Source: Paracamarosporium sp. OC-R06-R3
Taxonomy: Eukaryota; Ascomycota; Dothideomycetes; Pleosporales; Didymosphaeriaceae
NCBI GenBank assembly: GCA_019828545.1
Contig: JACVRA010000127.1
Coordinates: 1 to 64,000, forward strand
DNA length: 64,000 nt
Direction of reading: 5' to 3'
This document shows, one piece after another, positions 44,542 through 54,502 of the stretch (position 1 is its first letter; each line of letters starts with the position of its first letter). The translations under genes and the position numbers were made by a program. The notes beneath the pieces are model-generated. The model ran no database searches. It had not been told where the DNA came from and was given only the letters and a program-made list of their open reading frames with translations.

Positions 44542-46006
44542 ATGAGTACAATTCAGCGTTACCGACAGTCTCAAGATAGCCAGCCATGTCGGAGAGCTGG
44601 TAGAGCAGATGATGATATATCTCAAGTGCTGAATTCGACGCTCCACAGCGAGGATACATCTAAGAAAAGTTTACTGGACCAAATACTAAAGTATGAAGCT
44701 AGGAAACTATATCCTCGACTCGCCCTGTTTGAAGCACTGGAGGAATTCAAAGACAAACCCGCATCGCGCCGAAGAACCGAGAATCCCACATGCGAAGCTC
44801 GAAGAGATTTTCTGGATTCGTTCGCCTACCTTTGTGACGTTGAAAAAACAGGAAAGACTGTCACAGCTGCTGCCCTGCAAAGATTGCCCCTCAGCGACAG
44901 TCTTTGGCTTGCTGCAAATGAGGGCATACGCGAGGACATTAAGCAATGCGCGGAAGAAATTCTGGGCATCTTGAAGATGGTGACGAAAGAAAATCAGAAC
45001 ACAATTCAGGACTTGGTTTTCCGCCGAGCTCTTGACAAGTGCAATCCTCGAATTCAATATTATAAATGCGAAGTGAGGCAGTATGCAAAGAAGTGTAGAA
45101 TGGACTTGGAAAAACGCGAACAGAGCGAAACTGGTACGTTGGGACCTATACATCATGATGTTGGTAGCTTACTGTGAAGTGAAACTTGTCCATGATCAGC
45201 TCAAAACGTTATCAGCACGTCGAGATAAGTCCACGATGGAGGCTTATTCAAACCTTTGCTACGAGATGAGGAGCATACAATACGACTACATCAAGGGATT
45301 CTCAGCATCTCCCGACGACGATTACAGTAAACTAGCACACTATATCTGGCGGTTGGGCGCTACTCGCCACCACGCGAACAAAGTGGTGGAGTCAATCATC
45401 ACACTCCCTTCACTGATACGCATCTCCGAGATACAAACAGTGAATGCTCCAAAGGCAACCAAGAAAAGAATCGACCCCACGTGTATGAGTCCACACGAAG
45501 TTCTGCATGACATTGTTGCCGGCTCACCTTCTCATAATCCGATGGACAACGAGAGCGTGTTTGCCAGACTCCATCGACTTGATATACCCTTGGCGCGACC
45601 CATATTCGCTCAGATGAGAACACGAAAGAAGCTCGTTACAAGGGTGCATGCTGAGTTACAAATTGCCGATAGGTTTAGTAGGTCCCGCGAAATGGAATTC
45701 GTCGACGATGACAAGTACATTGGCTGTAGCAAGCCAGCATGCTACTTTTGCTATAACTGGCTCTGTTTTCACAAACACATCTACGTCCAGCCGGCGACCC
45801 ACCACAAGGTCATTCCGGGTTGTCGTGGACCAGATCATGATCTCAACGAAACAGAGGCAAAGGTGCTACTGGAGATGTATTCAAAAATCAGTCGGCAGAT
45901 TGGACAGGACATTGTCAAATCTCTCAAGGAGGACTCACAGCCAAGATGCCAATACATGTCTACAGAAGCGTCGAGTCGAGCTACAAGTCTAGCATCAGGA
46001 ATGTGA
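44542..46006 (+). CDS. OTT_1508-like nucleic acid/nucleotide deaminase-family protein
   Basis: Two exons, 44542-45133 and 45180-46006, with a 46-nt intron (GTACGT...TGAAG) in phase 1, giving 472 residues. The frame opens earlier at 44500 but only with a TTG; the first ATG is at 44542. The N-terminal 330 residues are helical and unclassified. The deaminase core is at the C-terminus: 'RVHAELQIADRF' (His354, Glu356) and 'IGCSKPACYFCYNW' (Cys385 and Cys388). This matches the H-x-E and C-x2-C zinc site of the cytidine deaminase superfamily. 'FVDDDKYIGCSKPACYFC' is the form seen in the fungal OTT_1508-like family. Those proteins are lineage-specific, often expanded, and proposed to act in conflict or allorecognition; activity and target are unknown here. 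No signal peptide. Confidence 0.85.
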
Positions 46007-47130
46007 GGTTGAAGGGAGATAAAGGTGGCAATGTATGAACAATTTTCTTTGCCCAAAGCGGCTGGAAGCTGGCTGGCTCTTAAGCCTATTTTGTAAAATG
46101 AGTATATAAAATTGAATGTTCCACGTAGACATATTCTGCGTAAAAGTCCCCTTGGTCACTCTACAACACCTGCGAAGACATCTCCCCCTTATTCAACAAC
46201 TGTTGTGGCCAGCTGTTCGTTGAACTGGTTCTTTTATACGAGCTGTAGGCATTTCCATTGTCAATTTTCTTGGTTTGGGTCGCCGCGCTGGGCCTAGTTC
46301 GGCTAGTTCAGCGCTAATCCTTTCTAGTCTAACCCCTCAGGCCACCCTTTGTCGCCCTCATGGTTCCTGAGTGTATGGGCAAAACACTCCCCTTTATTGT
46401 CAAACCTTTTAGCTATAAAACCCCCTCATAGTGATACATATACAATATATAATTGGTCACTCTAAAATGCGACACATGTCACCCTACTTCTTCACGTTGT
46501 CTCAATGAGTTGTTAGCCACCAAACATTTCGACGCGATTCTGATACATTAGTTGGTGAGAAAGAGAAAACTAAACTTCTAGGACTGTCATATGTAATATA
46601 TTGATAATTTCGGCACGAGGGGACGCCGTTCGAGGTTTTCGGTCGAGTGTGAGATATCGCAGAGAATAGGCTGATTGTTTGAAGCAAACATAGGGAAGAG
46701 TCCATACAGGGCAGCTGAGCTATGCATTTACTAAGAGCAATCCTAGTTTTGACAACATTACTCCCTTTATGGCTCTATCTCCTGTCAAAGCGACGAAAAT
46801 CTCTGACCACATGACCCTAGATGCAACCTACCAGTTATATAGGAGACATGCACAACAACGCACGAGCTAGGAGTTCAGTCAATGCCATTATTGCACCTTT
46901 GCGTCACGCGGCGAGAGTTGCCTGAAGCCTCACTAATCTGTACTACGCGATTGGGCTAGCTCTTCGACCTGTACAAGTTTCATGTTCCCGATCTAAACTT
47001 ATACAGATGGCTCACGCGGAGGAGCGACGTTGACTCTTAACCTTGTGATTTCTGTAATTCGAATGTGTTATCTAGGAATTCCATCTCCGGCAGAGCCTCC
47101 ATGGTTTCGGCTCTACTGAGATGGTGCAGT
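46007..47130. other. AT-rich spacer, no gene
   Basis: 46100-46760 is AT-rich with a TATA-rich part near 46440-46460. It contains copy B of the dispersed repeat. Both flanking genes end here. Confidence 0.5.
46894..46985. repeat. Dispersed repeat, copy B
   Basis: Aligns with copy A at 43669-43780 over about 90 bases with scattered substitutions, mostly transitions, and a deletion of about 20 bases after ACTACGCG. Confidence 0.8.
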
Positions 47131-49542
47131 CTACACACAACACTGCTCAATGCTCCTCACAACCCGCCAGTTGAACTCATGCAGCCACTCCCCCTCCGGC
47201 GCGGCACCAGATAGCCCAAAGTCGGACCTTAGGCACCGCAGAACAATATCCTGGTACTTATCCCCCATGCACCCTGCCAAGTGGCTCTCGGCCTTTTTAA
47301 TCGCGCTCTGCCGCAGCATCTCGACAGGGTAAATGTCGCCCCAATCGCGACAGAGGCCCTGCAAGTGATATTCCCTGTCGTCTGGATCCTCCGGTGTCGC
47401 TGTCGCGTCCTGGATCTGTTCGTCTTGGATTGCGCGCCGGAGATCCGGGATGATGGCTTCTTCGAGACCGGCCGGCCACCCTTCAGCGTCTAATTTCTCC
47501 CATGTATCTAGTTTCTTTATCTTATCCGTGCCGTTGTCGATTGTTGCGGTCGTCTGTTCAAGCCAATCCTCTGAAAGTCGGACTGTGCCCGAAGACTTAT
47601 TTTCACCACCTATGGGTTCGTCGGGCCTTGCATCATCGGAGGCGCCGTTGCGATGGGAGGTACTGAAGTCCCTCAAAACAGCGACTTCCAACTCGCTGAG
47701 TGGGCTCCAGAGCCCTATCTCGAGGAGAACGAGGCCCAGAGCGTAGTAGTCGTGGCGGAAGCGGTGGCAACTGCGGTGAGGAGAGGACCGCGACCGATTC
47801 CTTTTATGCAGTAGATATGCCGGGTGACGATAGACCTTCTCCGCCAGAAAACCGGGCAGTTTGCGGTTGCGCCCCGTCCCGAAGGGCGATAGGCCATACA
47901 CTGCACTTCGCGAGTTTTTGAAGCCGTCAATGTAAGGAACGGACAGGTCGTACGGCAATGGGCTTCCAGAAGGGTTGGTTTGTGGCTGGCTCCAGAAAAA
48001 CATGACGTTCTTGGCCGAAAACTCACGGTGCATCCAGGACGCCGAGTGAAGCTGGTACATGGCTGAGATGAGCGTCTTTGCCAGTTGGATTCGTTTCGTT
48101 AAGGATGGCAGCCTCATTGTCAAACCGCTAAGGGGACTGCCGATGTTTGACGCCTGGGTATCAGACTCTAATGCGGCTGCTAGATTCAAGGGTTCGCGGG
48201 ATTGATCAATGTTGCTGGGTAGCTCGTAGATGAGCGAGATGCGGTTCTGGTGCCTTTCAGTCATCCCGATGCACCGAAGCGCCCGAAACGCCGATGCTGT
48301 GCTTGCCTCATTCAGCAGTCGTACCAGGTCTCCCAGTCTGCGTATCTCGCGATCAATCTCTACAAGAAAATTCTCGTATAGGTCAGGCCTGGACACGGAT
48401 CCAGTCAACAACACCTTTTCTTCCAGAAACACCCGCATCGGCTCTAGGCCAGCAGCCCTATTCCAGGTTCTCATGCGCGAGGCAGACCCAACATATCGGC
48501 TCTGCTGCTCAAGGTTAGTCCAAGGAGATCTCCATGGTTTACAGGGATCGCTAGTTTTCTGGTCGCTTGTGGGGCCGCTCATTTCGTCTTGATCGGCAGT
48601 TAATGCGCTGTAGCTAACTGAAAATGTGTGTTTGTGCTCTCCGGATCGAGATGCCTGCTGGCGAGCATTGAGATCATCCTCAGTTTCGGGCGTATTTTTG
48701 TGGACCGAAGTGATGTCCAAGTTGCGGACCTGATGACTGATCTGAGAGCATTTGTGCATCTTGGTTTGCTGGACCATGAAAGCAACGGAAGCTGTTGTTG
48801 AAATCGACTGGTAGGGGAAGGGCTCAACCGCGCCGTCCGTAGCTGGGACCGTCGGCACGAGCGCGTTTGTCTCATCGAAGTCCTGACCATTCAGTCTTCG
48901 CATATTCCCTAGGGCGCGATGGTCGGCTTGTCTAATTACGCTTGCCACGGTATCCCGAATGATGGCTCGGATGATGTCCGACGAGTGCAAGCTGTACAGG
49001 TTATCGTTGAGCTGGGCGAGATCTTTGAGTAGCTTTTCGAAGCCTTCTTTGTCTTTGATGACCCATTTGAGCCTCATGAACCCAATCTTAGCAGTGGCAG
49101 TGAGCTTGCCGGTGTTTTTATCCTGGGACGATTGGCACCCTGTCCCACTGAGTAGAGGCTGTTCGGCAGGTGCGATCGGCTTGTTGCCTACGATGTTGAT
49201 CCCATATTTCTTTGCTAGGGATACGGAATCGTCAAACAAGTCCTTGATGTGGCGGAGTATGCGCTGAACCAAAGCGAGATGATCCGGATTGCGAAACAGA
49301 GAGGACGCGTTGTGGTTCCCCACAGGGGGATCGAAAGTTGAAGCCGCGAAGAGTCCGGAGGCCTTTCCCCATTGGACCAAGCGGTCATACTCGATCAAAA
49401 GGCGGGTTGCAAAGTACGACATGGTTTTTTCAGATTCTCTCGCTTGGATAAAGAGCTTGTAGGCTTGAACTGATTGCTTGAACAGCTCGATGGGCAGAGG
49501 AAGCACACTGGCCACGGCTAGGCCAAGGCTGATCGGCTCCAT
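47131..49542 (-). CDS. HeLo-domain protein with C-terminal kinase-like domain
   Basis: 803 residues from the ATG at 49542 ('MEPISLGLAVASVLPLP'); the open frame upstream to 49761 is not conserved in style. The N-terminal 230 residues form a HeLo (prion-inhibition/propagation) helix bundle, with the usual 'MEP-x-GLAVA' start and 'FIQARESEKTMSYFATRLLIEYDRLVQWG'. A Ser/Thr-rich linker follows. The C-terminal 380 residues have kinase-fold landmarks: 'SAMYQLHSASWMHREFSAKNVMFF' (His505, with Glu507 where kinases have catalytic Asp, and Asn512), 'PYIDGFKNSR' in place of DFG, and 'RHDYYALGLVLLEIGLW'. Loss of the HRD Asp and DFG order suggests a pseudokinase. HeLo domains can permeabilise membranes; fusion to a (pseudo)kinase resembles animal MLKL in layout. 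Single exon. Confidence 0.82.
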   Translation of the reverse strand: MEPISLGLAVASVLPLPIELFKQSVQAYKLFIQARESEKTMSYFATRLLIEYDRLVQWGKASGLFAASTFDPPVGNHNASSLFRNPDHLALVQRILRHIKDLFDDSVSLAKKYGINIVGNKPIAPAEQPLLSGTGCQSSQDKNTGKLTATAKIGFMRLKWVIKDKEGFEKLLKDLAQLNDNLYSLHSSDIIRAIIRDTVASVIRQADHRALGNMRRLNGQDFDETNALVPTVPATDGAVEPFPYQSISTTASVAFMVQQTKMHKCSQISHQVRNLDITSVHKNTPETEDDLNARQQASRSGEHKHTFSVSYSALTADQDEMSGPTSDQKTSDPCKPWRSPWTNLEQQSRYVGSASRMRTWNRAAGLEPMRVFLEEKVLLTGSVSRPDLYENFLVEIDREIRRLGDLVRLLNEASTASAFRALRCIGMTERHQNRISLIYELPSNIDQSREPLNLAAALESDTQASNIGSPLSGLTMRLPSLTKRIQLAKTLISAMYQLHSASWMHREFSAKNVMFFWSQPQTNPSGSPLPYDLSVPYIDGFKNSRSAVYGLSPFGTGRNRKLPGFLAEKVYRHPAYLLHKRNRSRSSPHRSCHRFRHDYYALGLVLLEIGLWSPLSELEVAVLRDFSTSHRNGASDDARPDEPIGGENKSSGTVRLSEDWLEQTTATIDNGTDKIKKLDTWEKLDAEGWPAGLEEAIIPDLRRAIQDEQIQDATATPEDPDDREYHLQGLCRDWGDIYPVEMLRQSAIKKAESHLAGCMGDKYQDIVLRCLRSDFGLSGAAPEGEWLHEFNWRVVRSIEQCCV

Positions 49543-50693
49543 GATTAGACGGGGGAGAGCGAAAATGACGAAGCCTTTATCTGAGAAATGATCGCATTCT
49601 GTAAGGACAGCAAGTATAGGAGGAAGTAGACAAGGTAATGTGAAGACGAAGTGTAGCAAAGAGCACTTAAATGTCGAGTTGACCGGTCGCAGACTAGCAG
49701 GCTGTCCCCTCAGCTTCCTTGTCAGGCCTGCATGCGGTGCGGCGGCTATACATGATGGCATCTATTAGCAGGCGCTGACAGGTGTGCCTCACATTTTGTC
49801 TTCAGTAAGGCAGACACTGAGGCAGACAGTCAGGCAGTTTGCATGTAGTGGTTACTGTAGGAAAGTAGACCGTCAGACACCTTGACGCACCAAGGTCCTT
49901 GCGATGCCGAGTAGGTGGCCCCATGCAGCTCGCTCTCTACTCAGTACAGCTAGATGCTCGAAGTTATCCAAGAAATTGATGGGGCTGGGAAGCATTGCAC
50001 GAAGGCTACCATCATCAAGGCTGGCGAGAAATGAGGTGGCGAGGCGAGGTTGTGCAGCTTGCGAGGCGCAGCTTGCATATATTAGAACCCAAGCCCAGAG
50101 AACTGCCACAGCCGGACGTGAGAGAAAAAAAAGCGTAATTCTCTACTACTATACATCACATAGGTACCGAAACTTTGGTTTCCTTGTATAGAAACATTTA
50201 TTCTCTTACAAAGGGCGGCATTGGATTTAAAAATTACACGAGGAAAACATTTTGCTAAGCAGGCCTCATATATGCGCATGCGAGAGCCATATTTTTAATT
50301 TCATGTATACGAAGGTGCACAAAAATGCGCAGAGGTGCGTAGGGTAGGTGTTTCGGCGCGGACGTGTTGTGATGCGCCGAATGTTGAGAGCTGTATGCCA
50401 TCGCCTTGTTCGGTAACAATACACTTGCATTGTTCATCTGGGGGTATACTAGTGCACAGAGGGTTTGCACCTGCCGCCACAATAAGAAGGTCTAAGCGTA
50501 TAGATTTTCTGCCAAAATCTTTAGTCTCTGGCCTTGTTGACATTCAACTATCAACCTGCAACCCACAACTTCAACTTGCCTCCAAGCACACACACGTCAA
50601 CACCGGAATCGCATTACGCACCACTACCCAATCTCCATCATCAACCCGCATCGATTACGAAGATCATACCTTTACTGCAACACAGCACACCTC
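49543..50693. promoter_or_regulatory. Divergent spacer between HeLo-kinase gene and an unknown gene
   Basis: Contains both promoters. About 49790-49830 shows short direct repeats built on AGGCAGACA(G/C)T. 50560-50690 is C/A-rich and is probably the leader of the plus-strand gene. Confidence 0.45.
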
Positions 50694-51704
50694 ATGGCTA
50701 AGAGCAGGAAAGCGCGCACCAGCAAGGCCAAGGCAAAGAAGAATGCTGCAAAGCGGAGAGTTTGTTCTGAGAAAACTGATCACGTGTCAACCTCCAACCA
50801 AAGACTGTCGGCACTCATAGTTCCTCAGGCTTCTGGCTACCGGATGGTATCGTCCAGTCTCCCGCATGCGGTCGAAGTTCTCTCACTTCCTCTACCATCG
50901 TCGCCTATTATTGATGATCCTATGGATATCGATGACCCGTTCGCTGGAGATGGTGTTTATGATTCTGCACTAACACAAGCCTCAGTATCAGATTGTAAGG
51001 AGTCAATGGATGGCGCTGCAATGAAAAACACCACCCAGCCAGTCAATTTTCATATCCATGAAGACAATGCAAATTGTAAATTCCGTGAATCTATCGAACA
51101 CTCGACCACCAATGTCGACACAATTCCCGCGGGCTTCGAAGCTCAGCTCCAGAATCCAGGCGAGAAGTCGTATACAATCGCTCCTTCAGAGAGGAAAACG
51201 CTGGACAAGCATGCTCTGTTTGATAAAAGGACCTCGCAAACTACTGAATCTGCCTCCTATACGTCGGCATGCGGTTCAGATTTGTATAGGGACGACATGC
51301 AAGCCGGGACGCGAGAATGGTTTAATTTTCCACGAGGTCAACGTTTTTCGGAGCAGTCCAGAGTCAACATAAGCGAAGACGTTGATGTAGAGTACCCACA
51401 TCTTTCCAAACTACAGGGAATTGATCAGCTGCATCTCGGTATCAACACCACCAGCTCTGGCCACCCTCGAGAAGAGAAAGACACGATGAGCGAAGTAAGC
51501 GCTTTGACATCTTCTCCGGTAACCTCAATGTCGGTTTCCAGTAGTTTATCGCTCTCCACCTCTTCCAGCGGCGACATGTCTGAGAGGGCGCATCTGACCG
51601 AGTGGACCGCGCCCCATTCTGTTCGTCATTCAATCTTTCAGCCGGGCTATGCGATCAAGCGCCTAGGTCCCAGCGTAATGTTTGGCCTGTTCGAGGATTT
51701 TTAG
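50694..51704 (+). CDS. Ser-rich unknown protein with basic N-terminus
   Basis: 336 residues in one exon. The first 22 residues are Lys/Arg/Ala-rich ('KSRKARTSKAKAKKNAAKRR') and look like a nuclear or nucleolar localisation signal. The rest is hydrophilic, with acidic stretches ('DDPMDIDDPF') and a Ser/Thr run ('SSPVTSMSVSSSLSLSTSSS') near 280. The end, 'YAIKRLGPSVMFGLFEDF', is the only ordered-looking segment. No domain recognised. A lineage-specific nuclear protein is the simplest reading. Confidence 0.6.
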   Translation: MAKSRKARTSKAKAKKNAAKRRVCSEKTDHVSTSNQRLSALIVPQASGYRMVSSSLPHAVEVLSLPLPSSPIIDDPMDIDDPFAGDGVYDSALTQASVSDCKESMDGAAMKNTTQPVNFHIHEDNANCKFRESIEHSTTNVDTIPAGFEAQLQNPGEKSYTIAPSERKTLDKHALFDKRTSQTTESASYTSACGSDLYRDDMQAGTREWFNFPRGQRFSEQSRVNISEDVDVEYPHLSKLQGIDQLHLGINTTSSGHPREEKDTMSEVSALTSSPVTSMSVSSSLSLSTSSSGDMSERAHLTEWTAPHSVRHSIFQPGYAIKRLGPSVMFGLFEDF

Positions 51705-52894
51705 TGCCTTCAGAATCTGTCTCGGCGAATACAACGTTAAAGTAGGGTGAATGTCGATAGATGGACAAGGTACTTGGTTGATGGAGAAGGCTGATGTTTG
51801 AGGACTCATCGAAGGATTGGTTATTTTAGACAACACGCGACTTTTAATTATCTGCAATTTACTTCTCCTCCCAGACTCACCGCCGTGACTAAGCTACAGC
51901 GTTCGTTCGTTCTCGTTCAGGCCAACGCGATGACCTCGCTTAGCGTACAATCCCTGTACACAGATTGTAAGAAGCATGTACCATGACTCTTTTCGTAAAC
52001 TATTACACCATGGATTTGGTTTAGCTTGTCTTACCCTAACACTGTGGAAATCCTGTGGTACATGGCCAAATAGAGCAACCAATGTACTTGGCGTAGGTCC
52101 GCTCCACTTCTACATCGGGCTCGCGTTCCGATCTGAATATTTCAGCGGAGCGGAATATATCTTATGTGAGAGATCAACGTTGTGGGTATCGGTGAGGCTG
52201 TACAGATCGATTTCCGATCCAATGGATGGATCAAGTCGCCGAGAGCCGTTGAGTGAGCCGCATAGCCTTTCTTGGCAGACGATCTTGTCGCAATCAAAAC
52301 CTTGCGAGGCCAGAGAGAGGCATGAAACAACGTGCACACCTCATGTACATCCATGTTCTTCGGCCTTGATCGCCTTGGCACACTTGTATGCTTGACTTTG
52401 AAACAAATGTGAGTGTTCTTGCCAAGTGATACGCGTGCTTTCATTAACATTCATGATCACAAAGTATTGCGAACACAATCCTAATGAGGAACGTTGCGAT
52501 CTGATACCCCGGCGTACTCGATTTTTTAGACCATACCGGGTTCATACGAGCAGTTGGGAAAACTGGAGCCATAAAAGCGTATAACGTAGGAAGCTGACAA
52601 TGTCTTCTAGTGAGCTGAGCCGCAAAAATATACCCACCCTACGTCCGAATAGTGTGCACTCTCCAGCGTTCCATTGGTCATCTAGTATGGATATCATCCA
52701 CGCAGGTCCGTTGGCACAGGCCGAGCTCTATAATCAGCTTATTTTCGAGTGCTGTGTATTTGTGGGTCGTTTGAAGGAAGACAAAATGTATAAGAAGACA
52801 CTTGCATCCAGCAATTGAAACTATCGGCACACTCAGCATCTCAATCTTTACATTCCACTACCAACACCAAGCCTTTCGATTCTCAATTCCCAAA
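51705..52894. other. Gene-free spacer
   Basis: 1.2 kb with no supported gene. The 3' part (52790-52894) is A/C-rich and should be the leader of the small secreted protein gene. An open frame at 52600-52818 has no signature. Confidence 0.45.
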
Positions 52895-53311
52895 ATGCTC
52901 GCCAAATTCTTCACCGCTGCACTCGTAGCAGCTTTGCTGCCAGCAGCCACCCTCGCGTCTCCCGTTGAGCCTGTAGCAGAGCCTGTAACAGACGCTGCAA
53001 TCGAGGCCAGAGGCCCAACCTTTGGGGTATGTTAAGCATCGATATAATGCATGCCTTCATCTCGGTATCAGAAAGGCGTTCCGCTAGCTAACCAGCTGTG
53101 GAATGTAGACTTGCCAAACAACCAGTCTCTGCCTTCGCGGTCATGGAATTTGCAACGCGGGCGGGAAGAATGTTTGCTGCCGCATGCTTTCAAAGGTATG
53201 CCAATATCATCAGCATGTTAGATGGGCTGTCTTGTAACGAAACAACAGTGCTCAGGCGATGGAAACAGCTGTTCGATTAACGCGGGTGGGCTGATCGCCA
53301 ACTGCAGCTAG
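52895..53311 (+). CDS. Small secreted cysteine-rich protein, three exons (effector-type)
   Basis: Exons 52895-53026, 53109-53195 and 53249-53311. Intron 1 is 82 nt (GTATGT...CTAAC...TGTAG) and intron 2 is 53 nt (GTATGC...ACAG), both phase 0, giving 93 residues. Residues 1-22 are a signal peptide ('MLAKFFTAALVAALLPAATLAS'-type core ending at Ala-Ser). An acidic Pro/Val/Glu pro-region follows and ends in 'IEARG', a likely Kex2-like cleavage point. The mature part of about 54 residues has eight Cys, spaced C-x5-C-x6-C-x7-C-C-x5-C-x6-C-x10-C, enough for four disulfides. Each exon adds its own Cys and both splices keep the frame, which is strong support that the model is right. Such proteins are typical apoplastic effectors or antimicrobial peptides; the role here is unknown. 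Confidence 0.8.
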
Positions 53312-53566
53312 TGAAGAGAAGGATGAAGTTCATTATTCATTATATGCATTAAGATATAATTCCACATCTTGGGACAGATGAGGGAGTGTAAAGTGGTTGC
53401 GTCGCGTTCTTTTAAACAGCTTTTGCAGGATATCGCTCATGTCACTCGTTCCAGAACAGTCGTACAATATCCACTCATTTAGGGTAGTCTTGGGCCTTTG
53501 CGCCACAGCTAGAACATTGTTTTCCTTCTACGCTTGATTCCAATCCCCAAAATTCCTCGCGGTCAT

Positions 53567-54502
53567 CTAGCAAGCCTTATCATTGAAGTTGTAGTATCCA
53601 GGGCCCAAGTCAGCTGAGTCGGTAACAGACTTGTCGTACTTGCGGCAAGTACCACTCTGGGTGCCGCTGCCAGGGTCGGTGACGATGTAAAAGCCAGTGC
53701 TATAGCAACGGCTGTCCGTCTTGCAGGATGCGATGCAGTCGGCCTGGTTGGTGTTGAAGTTGGCGTCGTAGTTGAAGGCGTTGGGTCCAGGAAGACCTCT
53801 GGCGTTGCAAATTTTGGGCTTTACGAGGATAGGTGTGACGGTTGTTAAAGCAGTGACGGTCTCTGTTCCGCTGGGGCCAACTGTGCTCGTAATCTCGACT
53901 TGAGTAGTAACTGGCACGGTCTGGATGACAGTCACAAGCACGGTAGGACCGGCGACAGTTTGGGTCGATTGAGCCCCAGGAATAGTCTTTGTGGTGGTTC
54001 GAGTGACGGTCTTCGTGGTGGGTTGGACGATGCAGCTGCAGGCACGGGAGATCCTGTCGGCGGCGAAGGGAAGAAGCGGTCGTGGGAAATTTCTCTTTTC
54101 TAGGTCTGCTTCCGGAGTAGCCTCGGCATGGCGTTTCTGGTAGATGGTGATGGTGCCGGCAGTAACGATTTGGGTAACAGTGACTGTGGGGTTGGGCTGT
54201 GTAACGGCGTCGATTGTGGTTTCGACCACGGTGGTTGTGACTTGATCCGTCTGTTGGTTCGTTACAGCAGGGGCGGTGGAAGTGACCGTCCTGCCTTGAC
54301 CGGTCACGGTCTGGGTTCGCACGACGGTAGTTACTTTGTCGCAACCGAGATATGAATGGCAGAAATCGATTGCGTCGTGTTTCAGTGGGCCTCTGAACAA
54401 TGCATAGACGGCGTCGACATTGCTGCAAACCCGTTGTGATGGAGCAGCAGACACGGAGCCATAGGCCAAGGCAGAGAGGAGGGCGTGACGAGAAATCCGC
54501 AT
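53567..54502 (-). CDS. Secreted Thr/Val-rich protein with Cys-rich C-terminal PAN/apple-like domain
   Basis: 311 residues, one exon. Signal peptide at 1-19 ('MRISRHALLSALAYGSVSA'). Residues 55-125 and 170-225 are Thr/Val-rich ('VTTVVRTQTVTG', 'TKTVTRTTTKTI'), likely O-glycosylated stalks. Between them is a dibasic 'LEKR' at about 136, where a Kex2-type protease could cut. The last 80 residues hold six Cys ('CNARGLPGP', 'CIASCKTDSRCYSTGFY', 'TCRKYDKSV', terminal Cys) in a PAN/apple-like pattern that binds carbohydrate or protein. This layout is common in cell-wall-associated secreted fungal proteins. No GPI signal. Confidence 0.82.
   Translation of the reverse strand: MRISRHALLSALAYGSVSAAPSQRVCSNVDAVYALFRGPLKHDAIDFCHSYLGCDKVTTVVRTQTVTGQGRTVTSTAPAVTNQQTDQVTTTVVETTIDAVTQPNPTVTVTQIVTAGTITIYQKRHAEATPEADLEKRNFPRPLLPFAADRISRACSCIVQPTTKTVTRTTTKTIPGAQSTQTVAGPTVLVTVIQTVPVTTQVEITSTVGPSGTETVTALTTVTPILVKPKICNARGLPGPNAFNYDANFNTNQADCIASCKTDSRCYSTGFYIVTDPGSGTQSGTCRKYDKSVTDSADLGPGYYNFNDKAC

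Noticed and set aside
50335..50820. 161-codon plus frame upstream of the Ser-rich gene
   Set aside because: Overlaps the better-supported gene at 50694 in another frame and looks like C/A-rich leader sequence.
53700..54428. 242-codon minus frame overlapping the secreted Thr-rich gene
   Set aside because: His/Arg-rich shadow of the Thr/Val repeats in the correct frame.
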